Positions 49,999 to 59,402 of a stretch of DNA of 64,000 nt are shown one piece after another. Under the pieces are notes generated by a model. It was not told where the DNA came from and did no database searches. It saw only the letters and a list, made by a program, of their open reading frames with translations. The number at the start of each line of letters is the position of its first letter. The stretch's first letter is position 1. The stretch comes from 2-01-FULL-49-22 sp964585885. GTDB taxonomy: Bacteria > Patescibacteriota > Saccharimonadia > Saccharimonadales > UBA10212. A program made the translations under genes and the position numbers. The stretch spans positions 62,001 to 126,000 of the forward strand of contig CAZPFQ010000001.1 of the NCBI GenBank assembly GCA_964585885.1, in the 5' to 3' direction.

Positions 49999-50198
49999 GA
50001 TGAAGTCTCCTTTACTAACTGTTCGCCTAGAACGGTTAAAACTCTGGCTAGATCTTTTCGCTTGGCGCGCAATACTCGGACATTCTGAACTTCGCCGCTA
50101 TATAAACGGCGGCGTAGCTCGACGATTTCCTCACGCAATTTAGTCTGTTCGCTAGCCAGCTCAACAGTAGAAAGTTTTCTGATATCAGCCACTTTCAT
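49995..50198 (-). CDS. rpmC: 50S ribosomal protein L29
   Basis: 67 aa, two-helix protein at the exit tunnel. MKVADIRKLSTVELASEQTK start, EEIVELRRRLYSGEVQNV and VRVLRAKRKDLARVLTVL. Overlaps rplP and rpsQ by four bases each. Confidence 0.96.
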   Translation of the reverse strand: MKVADIRKLSTVELASEQTKLREEIVELRRRLYSGEVQNVRVLRAKRKDLARVLTVLGEQLVKETSS

Positions 50199-50614
50199 CG
50201 CTGCTCTCTCTTTACTATAAATGAGGTCTCGATTGGTAATTTATGTCCTGCCAGGCGCATGGCCTCACGCGCAACTTCTTCTGACACTCCGTCCATTTCG
50301 AACATAATAGTGCCGGGTTTAACCTTAGCCACGAAGTACTCAGGATTACCCTTACCACTTCCCATTTTGACGTCTTGCGGTTTCTTGGTCACCGGCGTAT
50401 GAGGAAAAATTCTAATCCATATCTGTCCGCCACGCTTAACATAACGGGTCATAGCCTGCCGGGCCGCCTCGATTTGGCGGCTGCTGATTCGTTGGGAGGC
50501 CATGGAAACCAGCCCGTACGACCCATAAGCCAAATCATTAAGCGAAGTAGCTGTTCCGCCGTGAATCTTACCCTTGCGGTACTTGCGGTATTTAGTGCGA
50601 GACGGCATTAGCAT
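50195..50614 (-). CDS. rplP: 50S ribosomal protein L16
   Basis: 139 aa from an ATG that overlaps the rpsC stop (TGATG); a second ATG two codons on is the usual family start. PSRTKYRKYRKGKIHG, RYVKRGGQIWIRIFPHTPVT and GSGKGNPEYFVAKVKPG. Near the A-site tRNA. Confidence 0.98.
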   Translation of the reverse strand: MLMPSRTKYRKYRKGKIHGGTATSLNDLAYGSYGLVSMASQRISSRQIEAARQAMTRYVKRGGQIWIRIFPHTPVTKKPQDVKMGSGKGNPEYFVAKVKPGTIMFEMDGVSEEVAREAMRLAGHKLPIETSFIVKREQR

Positions 50615-51243
50615 CAGTTTTCTCCCCTATATATCCAAACTTTGACACCGATGATACCAGCTCCAGGATATAGTGCTCTCGCACTTGCGTAATCGACATC
50701 TGCCCGTATGGTTCCAAGAGGTACGCTTCCTTGAGCTTCCTTTTCACGACGACTCATCTCCATGCCGCCAAGGCGACCGGAAATCTGGATTCTCACACCT
50801 TTGGCGCCAGATCGCATGGCCGCAGCCGCCGCCTGCTTCATAGCCCTACGATAGGCAATTCGTCTCTCAAGCTGATGGGCAATATTTTCGGCCACAAGCT
50901 TAGCTTGCAGTTCGGCGCGTTTGATTTCCTCAATATTAACTCTTACGGGAACGGCGTATATCTTTTCTATCTCGTTTTTTAGCTCAGTGGCGCCAATTCC
51001 GCCGCGGCCAATCACGACACCAGCTTTGGCTGTTTGTATGGTAACTGTTACTAGATTTGGTGAGCGCTCGATGTCAACTTTATTAATAGCGGCTCGGGTA
51101 CCCAGCTTCTTTTCAATCAAGCTTCGGGCCGCCAGATCCTGGCCCAGGTATGTAGCGTAATCTTTCTTGCCAGCGAACCACTTGCTTCGCCAATCTTTAT
51201 TAACCTGCAGGCGCAGGCTTATTGGGTTCACTTTTTGGCCCAT
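50614..51243 (-). CDS. rpsC: 30S ribosomal protein S3
   Basis: 209 aa. MGQKVNPISLRLQVNKDW, KH domain with AGVVIGRGG, and the C-terminal ISGRLGGMEMSRREKEAQGSV and GVKVWIY. mRNA entry channel. One-base overlaps with rplV and rplP. The TGA stop is used normally. Confidence 0.98.
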   Translation of the reverse strand: MGQKVNPISLRLQVNKDWRSKWFAGKKDYATYLGQDLAARSLIEKKLGTRAAINKVDIERSPNLVTVTIQTAKAGVVIGRGGIGATELKNEIEKIYAVPVRVNIEEIKRAELQAKLVAENIAHQLERRIAYRRAMKQAAAAAMRSGAKGVRIQISGRLGGMEMSRREKEAQGSVPLGTIRADVDYASARALYPGAGIIGVKVWIYRGEN

Positions 51244-51620
51244 TACTTTGTCTCCTTTTTCTTGGCGGCCGGTTTCTTAGGTTGACGCTTATCACCGTCA
51301 ACCACTACCGTTATGTGACTGGTTTTCCGGGCATAGCGTAATGCTCTTCCGCGAGCAGCTGGGCGAAAACGCTTATAACGAGGGCCGGCTGTGACTGTCA
51401 GTTGGCTAATATACAAACTTTCGGGCTTGAATTGATGATTATGCTCTGCATTAGATTTAGCACTTAAAATGGTCTTTCGCAGGGATGACGCTGACCGCCT
51501 CGGAGTATGCTCAAGAATAGCCAGCGCATCATGTACGCTACGGCCTCTGACTACGGCGGCTACGGCACTGAGTTTACGCGGGCTATGCCGAACGGCGCTC
51601 GATGTGGCTTTTACGCTCAT
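51243..51620 (-). CDS. rplV: 50S ribosomal protein L22
   Basis: 125 aa. VRHSPRKLSAVAAVVRGRSV, AEHNHQFKPESLYISQLTV, and GPRYKRFRPAARGRALRYAR; the tail is KKPAAKKKETK. Tunnel protein with an extended hairpin. Confidence 0.97.
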   Translation of the reverse strand: MSVKATSSAVRHSPRKLSAVAAVVRGRSVHDALAILEHTPRRSASSLRKTILSAKSNAEHNHQFKPESLYISQLTVTAGPRYKRFRPAARGRALRYARKTSHITVVVDGDKRQPKKPAAKKKETK

Positions 51621-51622
51621 AA

Positions 51623-51919
51623 TTAGCTCCTAGCCCCTTCTGTAGATTGTTGGGCCTTGGCCAACTTACCACCGTGCCCGCGGAATCTGCGCGTAGGCGA
51701 AAACTCTCCGAGCTTGTGGCCGACCATGTTTTCAGTTATGAAAACAGGCACGTGGACTTTACCGTTGTGAACCGCTATGGTCCGACCGACGAATTCCGGT
51801 GGGATCGTCGATGAGCGGGCCCACGTCTTAATAACGCTCCGGTCATCCTGAGCAAGCACGGCAACTTTGGCGGCTAGTTTCGGGTCAACGAATGGTCCCT
51901 TTTTTAGGCTACGGCTCAT
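51623..51919 (-). CDS. rpsS: 30S ribosomal protein S19
   Basis: 98 aa. MSRSLKKGPFVDPKL, TWARSSTIPPEFVGRTIAVHN, MVGHKLGEFSPTRRFRGHGG. Head protein. Starts 3 bases after the rplB stop. Confidence 0.98.
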   Translation of the reverse strand: MSRSLKKGPFVDPKLAAKVAVLAQDDRSVIKTWARSSTIPPEFVGRTIAVHNGKVHVPVFITENMVGHKLGEFSPTRRFRGHGGKLAKAQQSTEGARS

Positions 51920-51922
51920 GGT

Positions 51923-52759
51923 TTATCTCCTCTTCCTCTGATGGCGGCTTCTTACAATAAATTTCGAGCTGGCTTTGCGCTTGCGGGTCTTGTAGCCAAG
52001 AGTTTTTTGACCCCATGGAGTTGTCGGAGGACGTGCCATTTTATGGCGGCCTCCGTCGCCACCGCCGTGTGGGTGATCGGCTGCAGCCATTACTACCCCT
52101 CTGACAGTCGGTCGGATACCCATCCTACGACGACGGCCGGCTTTACCGTATTGAACGTTTTGGTGCTGTTCGTTGCCCACGACTCCGATAGACGCCATAC
52201 ACTCAATACTAAGCATTCTAACTTCGCCACTAGGCAACCTAACTTGGGCATACTTGCTCTCTTTAGCTACCAGCTGGGCGCTGGCCCCGGCAGTCCGTGC
52301 CAGTTGCGCGCCTCTACCAGGTATCATCTCGACACCATGTATTTGGGTACCAGCCGGAATATTCTTGAGCGGCAATCGGTTGCCCCGCTCGATCGGTCCC
52401 TCCTCAGCAGAGATTAACTTACTCCGAGGTTTCATGCCTTTGGCCGCCAAGACGTATCGGTGCACTCCCGAGTTATCTTTAATACGTGCAATACGTGCGC
52501 TACGATTGGGGTCGTACTCTATGTGTTCCACGGTTGCTTCGGTACCTGGCGCCAATTTAAAATCTACTACCCTGTAATAACGACGGGCGCCACCGCCTCG
52601 GTGTCTGGTTGTGATTCGTCCAGCATTGTTCCTGCCAACCGACCCCTTTTTTATGACGGTCAGGCTCTTAAGCGGTTTTTTTGACGTAACCTGGGCAAAA
52701 TCTTGGCTGGTCATGCCGCGACGGGCAGCACTTGTCGGTTTGTGAATCTTTATAGCCAT
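51923..52759 (-). CDS. rplB: 50S ribosomal protein L2
   Basis: 278 aa. Typical blocks include GRNNAGRITTRHRGGGARRYYR, GMKPRSKLISAEEGP-like centre, and the peptidyl-transferase-proximal DHPHGGGDGGRHKM. Near 23S core. One-base overlap with rplW. Confidence 0.98.
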   Translation of the reverse strand: MAIKIHKPTSAARRGMTSQDFAQVTSKKPLKSLTVIKKGSVGRNNAGRITTRHRGGGARRYYRVVDFKLAPGTEATVEHIEYDPNRSARIARIKDNSGVHRYVLAAKGMKPRSKLISAEEGPIERGNRLPLKNIPAGTQIHGVEMIPGRGAQLARTAGASAQLVAKESKYAQVRLPSGEVRMLSIECMASIGVVGNEQHQNVQYGKAGRRRRMGIRPTVRGVVMAAADHPHGGGDGGRHKMARPPTTPWGQKTLGYKTRKRKASSKFIVRSRHQRKRR

Positions 52760-53169
52760 TATTTAGTTTCCTTTTCGGCTTTATTGCCATCTTCTACAGC
52801 GGCAAATATCGGTAATTTGCTACCTTGGGCTAGAGTCACATAGGCTTTTTTGGCTGGTGAAGTCTGCCCGCGATGAACAATCCTTCCACGACGTTGATAG
52901 GAACGGCGATTCTTCCGTGGCTGGTGTGCCGTTCTAACACTGTTAACTGTTACCTCAAATTGCAATGCTACTGCATCGGCTACGTCGTGGCGGCTACTAC
53001 CGCTAGGGACTATGAATATGTAAGTGTTTCGCTCTTCAGAAAGCGCATAGGCCTTCTCGCTCAAATGCGGTCGAAGCCTAAGCGTCTTTGCAGCCTCTCT
53101 GTAGCTTCGAGACGCTTTCTTCGTAGTTGCTACTGCCGGGCTTTTCCTTTTCTTAATTATGGCGTTCAT
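52759..53169 (-). CDS. rplW: 50S ribosomal protein L23 with N-terminal extension
   Basis: 136 aa against about 95-100. The core begins at about residue 30 (RPHLSEKAYALSEERNTYIFIV) and includes NSVRTAHQPRKNRR; the first 28 residues are basic. Docking site for trigger factor and SRP at the tunnel exit. Overlaps rplD by four bases. Confidence 0.94.
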   Translation of the reverse strand: MNAIIKKRKSPAVATTKKASRSYREAAKTLRLRPHLSEKAYALSEERNTYIFIVPSGSSRHDVADAVALQFEVTVNSVRTAHQPRKNRRSYQRRGRIVHRGQTSPAKKAYVTLAQGSKLPIFAAVEDGNKAEKETK

Positions 53170-53846
53170 TTATTAACCCCGCTCGGCGATTTTAGCGCCG
53201 TGTCGCTCGCTTGATCGGACAAACGCTCGCCTAAGCGCACCAGTGCAGGCTTGCTGATAACAATTGCATCGGCGTTTAATACTCGGTAAACACTAAGATT
53301 TGCGGCCGTTGTCAGATTAATTGTTGGCGCGTTCCTGACCGCCTGTATCAGTTTGGGATTAAGTTCATCAGTAACCAATAGTACTCCGCGCTCGATTTTT
53401 AATTTCTTTATGAGTGTTGCCGCGTCTTTGGTCTTACCGCTGGCTAAATCTAATTTATCTATTACCTTAATTCTGCCCTCAGTTGCAGACAACGACAGCG
53501 CCTGCCGCAAAGCTTGCCTCCGTACTTTAGCGCTTAGCCGGCTTTTGTAATTCTCGTTTCCGCTCGGGCCGAAAGCAACGCCACCCCCAGTCCAAATAGG
53601 GTTACGGCTCGAGCCGAAACGGGCCCGACCAGTACCTTTTTGCCGCCACGGCTTCTGTCCTCCACCGCGAACTTCACCGCGCTTTTTTGTCTTTGCCAAG
53701 TTATCTCTGGTGTTGGACAAATAGGCTAGATAGGCTTCTTTTAGCAGAAGGTGGTTTTTGACTTCCACACCGAATACTTTCTTGTCCAGGTTTGCCGCAG
53801 TAGTCGACTTAGAGCCTGATTTTGTGTACGTATCAACTGTCATCAC
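53166..53846 (-). CDS. rplD: 50S ribosomal protein L4
   Basis: 226 aa. KTKKRGEVRGGGQKPWRQKGTG-like loop that reaches the tunnel, RARFGSSRNPIWTGGGVAFGP, and LVTDELNPKLIQAVRNAP. In E. coli L4 regulates the S10 operon. Four-base overlap with rplC. Confidence 0.97.
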   Translation of the reverse strand: MMTVDTYTKSGSKSTTAANLDKKVFGVEVKNHLLLKEAYLAYLSNTRDNLAKTKKRGEVRGGGQKPWRQKGTGRARFGSSRNPIWTGGGVAFGPSGNENYKSRLSAKVRRQALRQALSLSATEGRIKVIDKLDLASGKTKDAATLIKKLKIERGVLLVTDELNPKLIQAVRNAPTINLTTAANLSVYRVLNADAIVISKPALVRLGERLSDQASDTALKSPSGVNK

Positions 53847-54457
53847 TCTGCCCCTCTGAGAACAACTAGGCCCTTGTTCGGTCCAGGAACCGCGCCCTCA
53901 ATGCCTATTACGCCTATTTCGTTATCAACCAAGGCTACCCTTAGGTTCTTGGTGGTCACTTTCGTATGTCCCAGATGCCCGGCCATCTTTTTACCGGGAA
54001 AAATACGTTGCGGGTACATAGAACCGATTGACCCGGGTCGCCGATAGCTACGGCCACCATGAGTTTTGCGGCCTCTGTGAAAATGATGCCGTTTGATAGT
54101 GCCGGCGAATCCCTTGCCTTTAGAAACTCCAGTTGCACTAACTTTATCTTCAACATCAAAAATGTCGGCACCTATTTGGTCGCCGACACTCATTTCAATC
54201 ATTGCGTCTTTATTAATTCGAATCTCTCGGGCAATCTTTGGCGCGACTTTAGCGGCCTTATAGTGCCCCTTTTGGGCTTTTCCGAGCTTCTTGTTTTGCT
54301 CGGCGCCGACTTGGACGGCCGTGTAACCGTCAATCTCGGTTGTCTTTATCTGGGTAATAGTATTAGGCTGGGCCGAAAGAAGGGTAATCGCAATAGCTGC
54401 ACCATCCTCGTTTAGGATGCTGGTCATACCGATTTTGCGGGTGATAAGGGCTTTCAC
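53843..54457 (-). CDS. rplC: 50S ribosomal protein L3
   Basis: 204 aa from GTG at 54455-54457, preceded by AAGGAAA. KALITRKIGMTSILNEDG start, VSKGKGFAGTIKRHHFHRG, PGSIGSMYPQRIFPGKKMAGH. Early assembly protein. It is separated from rpsJ by 134 bases that contain a consensus-like promoter. Confidence 0.98.
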   Translation of the reverse strand: MKALITRKIGMTSILNEDGAAIAITLLSAQPNTITQIKTTEIDGYTAVQVGAEQNKKLGKAQKGHYKAAKVAPKIAREIRINKDAMIEMSVGDQIGADIFDVEDKVSATGVSKGKGFAGTIKRHHFHRGRKTHGGRSYRRPGSIGSMYPQRIFPGKKMAGHLGHTKVTTKNLRVALVDNEIGVIGIEGAVPGPNKGLVVLRGAE

Positions 54458-54542
54458 CAGTGTTTTCCTTTGTGCTATTGCCGATTAATATTAACTTCAT
54501 AAATATATGAATAGATACCGCCTCAAATGGTGTATCACTAAC

Positions 54543-54572
54543 AGATTACCACGAACTTACCAAAGGTGTCAA
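54543..54572 (-). promoter_or_regulatory. Promoter between rpsJ and rplC
   Basis: Minus strand TTGACA (54567-54572), 18 bases, TAATCT (54543-54548). The start point would be near 54536, leaving a leader of about 80 bases before rplC that could carry ribosomal-protein feedback control. Confidence 0.5.
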
Positions 54573-54591
54573 TCTGTTGCTAAATTTACAA

Positions 54592-54924
54592 TTACATTTT
54601 GATTTCGGCATCGCAGCCGGCGGGCAGTGACAGATTCATCAGCGAGTCTATAGTCTTGGGTGTCGGGTCGGAAATGTCTATTAAACGCTTGTGGACGCGC
54701 ATTTCAAACTGTTCGCGTCCTTTTTTATAGACGTGCGGGCTTTTTATTACCGTGAAGGTGCTTTTTTTGGTCGGTAAAGGAATCGGCCCGGAAATATTGG
54801 CGCCGGTTCTAAGTGCCGTCTCTACAATCTGCTTAGCCGATTGGTCTATGACCTTATGGTCATAGGCTTTGAGGCGGATCCTTATCCGTTGTTTTATTTC
54901 GGGTTCTTTTTTGGCTTCAGCCAT
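54592..54924 (-). CDS. rpsJ: 30S ribosomal protein S10
   Basis: 110 aa. IKQRIRIRLKAYDHKVIDQSA, GANISGPIPLPTKKSTFTV and REQFEMRVHKRLIDI. Also NusE in antitermination, binding NusB/NusG. Starts four bases after tuf. Confidence 0.98.
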   Translation of the reverse strand: MAEAKKEPEIKQRIRIRLKAYDHKVIDQSAKQIVETALRTGANISGPIPLPTKKSTFTVIKSPHVYKKGREQFEMRVHKRLIDISDPTPKTIDSLMNLSLPAGCDAEIKM

Positions 54925-54928
54925 GCAT

Positions 54929-56110
<1,182 letters not shown>

Positions 56111-56185
56111 TTTTCTCTCCTTGATCGCTTATTGGTAAATAATTTTACACGAGTAATAAGAACCACCCATGCAGTTATGCGCAAC

Positions 56186-56215
56186 ATTATAGGTTAAACT
56201 TAGCCTCTTTGTAAA
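56186..56215 (-). promoter_or_regulatory. Promoter of tuf-rpsJ
   Basis: Minus strand TTTACA (56210-56215), 18 bases, TATAAT (56186-56191). A leader of about 70 bases with a good ribosome binding site follows. It lets tuf be expressed apart from the inserted sugar genes upstream. Confidence 0.6.
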
Positions 56216-56222
56216 GGGTGAC

Positions 56223-56543
56223 TTAGGTGTCTTTTGGGCCTAGGAAAATCTCTTCCATGGCGTCGATGTCGGGTTCTTCTAGGTCAATCATAGTGAGGTC
56301 AAAATTAGGATGTTCCCCGTTAGTTTGAGAAATCTCCCCTTTGAACTGGGGATGCTGATTGTTGTTAGAGTTCAGCAGACCAATCGCAATTCCGTTAGAT
56401 GCCTGATCTAAGATTACGTAGGCCTCCGCCCGGTTTTCATCCTTTGAACGAATGTAGTGAACCAGCATTTCGGCGGCTACTAGTGCAGCTGCCGCTATAG
56501 CAACTCTCTTCAATCTCTCTTTATGTTCGGGCGTAAGCTCCAC
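56223..56543 (-). CDS. Unknown small protein with one membrane helix
   Basis: 106 aa. Residues 13-30 (VAIAAAALVAAEMLVHYI) form a probable helix after a basic start; the rest is polar and ends strongly acidic (DLEEPDIDAMEEIF). No family recognised. Starts two bases after the glycosyltransferase stop, so it is probably co-transcribed with the two sugar genes between fusA and tuf. Confidence 0.6.
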   Translation of the reverse strand: MELTPEHKERLKRVAIAAAALVAAEMLVHYIRSKDENRAEAYVILDQASNGIAIGLLNSNNNQHPQFKGEISQTNGEHPNFDLTMIDLEEPDIDAMEEIFLGPKDT

Positions 56544-56545
56544 GG

Positions 56546-57751
56546 CTATTTCTTCTTCTTTAAGTTTATCGGATGTTTCAGCTTTTTTCTTGTTTCTCCG
56601 AGCAGAGATGTGCTTGGAATAACCTTACCCTGCGCATCACGCTCCCAAATGGCTTCTAACTCGCGCTTACTCTTGTCAGCCATCCTCTGTATTCGTTTTT
56701 CTTCGCGCTCGCGTATTTTAAATATTCTTAGTACGCGGTTATAGGCACGGAGATACTGACGAGTCATTACTCGATAATTGAAAAGGCGTTGAGCCCGCTT
56801 AGCAATATATTCTCGGTCCATTTCGAAGCACTCTTCTATTTGGTGATAGCCTTCGACGAAGTCTTCAACTAAAAGGCCGGTTTTACTCTCTTCAATAAGC
56901 TCTGGCATCGAGCCGCGCGCTATGGCCATCGTCGGGGTGCCGCTGTAAGCAGCCTCTAAAATTGTCAATCCGAAGGGCTCGCGAAAACCGGTCGGGTGGA
57001 GATTTAGCCGGGCACGACCGAGCAAACGGTTTGTTTCCTTGGCGTTTGTTTCACCAAAATATTCTACCAGCGGATGCTTCAAGTATTTTTTTACTTCTGT
57101 TTTGAAATAATCCTCTCCTAGAAAGTCGATTTTTCCGGCAACTTTTATCTTAATGCCGTAATTTATCGCCAGTTCTATAGCCAGATGTGGGTTTTTCTCA
57201 CGGTCCATCCGCCCAACGAAAGTAACGTAATCGTCAGGGTTTTTAACAAACGGGAAGTCTAACGGGTCTTCGCCGTTATAGACCACGCCGACCCACTGGA
57301 GATCCGGGTAGGCTTCTTGTTGATTTTTCGATATCGAAGCGAAGAAAAGCCCCTTACGCTGCGTATAGTATTTCAGTTGGTTGAAAGTTATAGGGCCGTG
57401 GATAGTCGTTAGGTTAGGAAAGTCTTCAAACTCGCGAAGGTCAAAATCATGAGCATGAATAAAATCAATCTCCGATTCTAGCTCTTTGAGCTTCTCTACG
57501 GTGTATTTCCTAATCCGTTGGACTTCAGCGTCAAAAGCCGGTTTTTCACTCTGAGTTTTGGGGAAGAATATATGTTTATCAACTATAGGAACCAGCCGGC
57601 AGCCTGGTTTTGAATCACCTGGGCCAAGTAGAATCGGTTCGTGTCCGGTTTCTTTAAGTCCTTTTATTAGATTGGCAATCACGCGCTCAGTTCCACCGTA
57701 TTTAACAGGCGGCACGGGGATGTAGGGGCTACCAACAATAGCGATTTTCAT
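56546..57751 (-). CDS. GT4-family glycosyltransferase
   Basis: 401 aa. GT-B fold: PPVKYGGTERVIANLIKGL in the N-terminal domain, FVGRMDREKNPHLAI and the EPFGLTILEAAYSGTPTMA double-Glu motif in the donor domain. HAHDFD is a likely active-site His region. A C-terminal basic coiled segment (about 345-401) is extra. It starts three bases after the glucosidase gene, so the pair acts together, perhaps in trehalose- or glycogen-like carbohydrate metabolism; substrate unknown. Confidence 0.85.
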   Translation of the reverse strand: MKIAIVGSPYIPVPPVKYGGTERVIANLIKGLKETGHEPILLGPGDSKPGCRLVPIVDKHIFFPKTQSEKPAFDAEVQRIRKYTVEKLKELESEIDFIHAHDFDLREFEDFPNLTTIHGPITFNQLKYYTQRKGLFFASISKNQQEAYPDLQWVGVVYNGEDPLDFPFVKNPDDYVTFVGRMDREKNPHLAIELAINYGIKIKVAGKIDFLGEDYFKTEVKKYLKHPLVEYFGETNAKETNRLLGRARLNLHPTGFREPFGLTILEAAYSGTPTMAIARGSMPELIEESKTGLLVEDFVEGYHQIEECFEMDREYIAKRAQRLFNYRVMTRQYLRAYNRVLRIFKIREREEKRIQRMADKSKRELEAIWERDAQGKVIPSTSLLGETRKKLKHPINLKKKK

Positions 57752-57754
57752 GGC

Positions 57755-59287
57755 CTAAAAGTGCTCCCTGGTCAGCTCGTATGGATAGTCTGGATACCTG
57801 GCATTCAGCGTCAAGGTCGTTTTATATCTTGCCACTTTGGGGATGTGAGCCAAGACGTTAATTTCGGTATCGACTTGCCATTGTTGCTGTTTGACCCTGC
57901 CAAAGCGCAGGCCCGGACGGCGATCTGCTAAGATAGTTAAAATTGCTGACACGGTCCATGCTTGGATGCTTTCCGGTACATTTGTACTTCGCACTAATAT
58001 TGCATGGGTGTGCCTATGGGCCGTCGATGACGAGCCTAGTACACGCCCGCGGGCGTCGACATACAAAAACTCTGGGTATCCGCGGCTTTTACGTACCACG
58101 TTAAGTAGGCGATTTTCCAGTTGCTTAGCAAGCTGCGGAAAGCCTTGGCGCCTTAGTCCTTTAGCAATATCGAAAGTCTCTTTTGGCCAGCTGACATAGC
58201 TGCCGTGATAGTCCCAAAAAGGAACCAAGCTAGCCTCGCTCAAGCCACGGCTCCTTACTCCTGCATCAGTTAAAAATTCCGTCCCCATAATGTTTCTAGT
58301 GATTCCGCCAATATACTTCTTCTTTTCGGACATCTCTAGCTCATCAAAGAAGCGGCTATTAAGCAGCGCGGCGGGGTTGGCCGTGTGGGTTCTAATAAGA
58401 CGCAGCCGACCATCCTGGTCATAGTCCGCTCCAAGAGCGAAATAATCTTTGGAAGGCTGCCATAATAGTTCGAGTGTACGGTTGCGTAAAGCGTGTGCTG
58501 TTTTAATCAGTTTGTCCGCCCGATCGGGTAATAAATCTGCCGCCGCCACTAGAGCATCATACGCTAGTCCCTGTACCTCAATGGAGGAAACCGGCCGTGA
58601 ATGATTAACAAAACGCCCGTTTTCATGAATGTAGAACTCTTTTGAATCTTTCCAAGCTTGATTCTTGATACCTTCGTGGTTGTGGGCGTGATATTCCAAA
58701 AGGCCGCTTTGCGAATGCGACAGTTTTGTCTCAAGCCAGGCAAGCGCATCAACTACGCTTTGCAATACCGTTACATCTTGTCCGTCTTGACGCTTAATTT
58801 TTCGCCAGAGAATCCTTGGTCCATAAAAATCACAGTATTCCCCTATGGCCCGTATATACTGCGGCGTCGAATCTACTGAGCCATAGTAAATGAGTGTTTT
58901 TTTATCCCCGCCCCAACGACTGCTGAGAGTTTCAAAGATCTCCAAAGGTGTCCCACTTAAAGGCCGCCCATCGACGGTCTTTGTTCGGTACTCATGAATA
59001 ATTTTTCCCGGCTCTTCTTCGTTGGCGCTACGATGTTCGATCCCTTGGAAAGTCGCGAGCATTATCAAAATCCGCTTAACCAGCTGAGGCCTGAGCGTCA
59101 TTAAATCTTCGGCTACTACTAGTGAATCACGACCAAAAACGGCACCTTTAAACAGTCGGTCAGAGCTGGCATAGACTCCTTTGCCAGTTCTTGATATCAC
59201 CGTCCGAAGCGCCAAGCTAGGTGGCAACATAAATTTCGGCTTCTTCAGAAGTAGCCCGAGGGCCTTATGGACTGCGATTTTTACCAT
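57755..59287 (-). CDS. Glycoside hydrolase with (alpha/alpha)6 barrel, amylo-alpha-1,6-glucosidase-like
   Basis: 510 aa, cytoplasmic (no signal peptide). GRDSLVVAEDLM in the first part, NQAWKDSKEF, SIEVQGLAYDALVAAADL and LVPFWDYHGSYVSWPKETF are reminiscent of the glycogen debranching enzyme C-terminal domain and related GH15/GH63/GH133-type barrels. Acid/base residues are probably Asp in KDS and Glu in SIEVQG, inferred by analogy. Sits between fusA and tuf with a GT4 gene, which is an unusual place. Preceded by a 115-base gap after fusA. Confidence 0.78.
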   Translation of the reverse strand: MVKIAVHKALGLLLKKPKFMLPPSLALRTVISRTGKGVYASSDRLFKGAVFGRDSLVVAEDLMTLRPQLVKRILIMLATFQGIEHRSANEEEPGKIIHEYRTKTVDGRPLSGTPLEIFETLSSRWGGDKKTLIYYGSVDSTPQYIRAIGEYCDFYGPRILWRKIKRQDGQDVTVLQSVVDALAWLETKLSHSQSGLLEYHAHNHEGIKNQAWKDSKEFYIHENGRFVNHSRPVSSIEVQGLAYDALVAAADLLPDRADKLIKTAHALRNRTLELLWQPSKDYFALGADYDQDGRLRLIRTHTANPAALLNSRFFDELEMSEKKKYIGGITRNIMGTEFLTDAGVRSRGLSEASLVPFWDYHGSYVSWPKETFDIAKGLRRQGFPQLAKQLENRLLNVVRKSRGYPEFLYVDARGRVLGSSSTAHRHTHAILVRSTNVPESIQAWTVSAILTILADRRPGLRFGRVKQQQWQVDTEINVLAHIPKVARYKTTLTLNARYPDYPYELTREHF

Positions 59288-59402
59288 GCGTTCATCATTG
59301 CCTCATTACCAGTATTATTTTACATATATTTAGCAGCCACGGCTTTAGGAAAAATTACAAAATACCGGCAATGGCCAAAAATTTAGCTTACTTGGAGCCT
59401 GT

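Noticed and set aside
50612..50616. UGA as a sense codon (code 25)
   Set aside because: TGA ends rpsC with the TGATG coupling to rplP, ends thyA in the ATGA overlap with folA and ends the GT4 gene at 17206-17208; proteins have their expected lengths.
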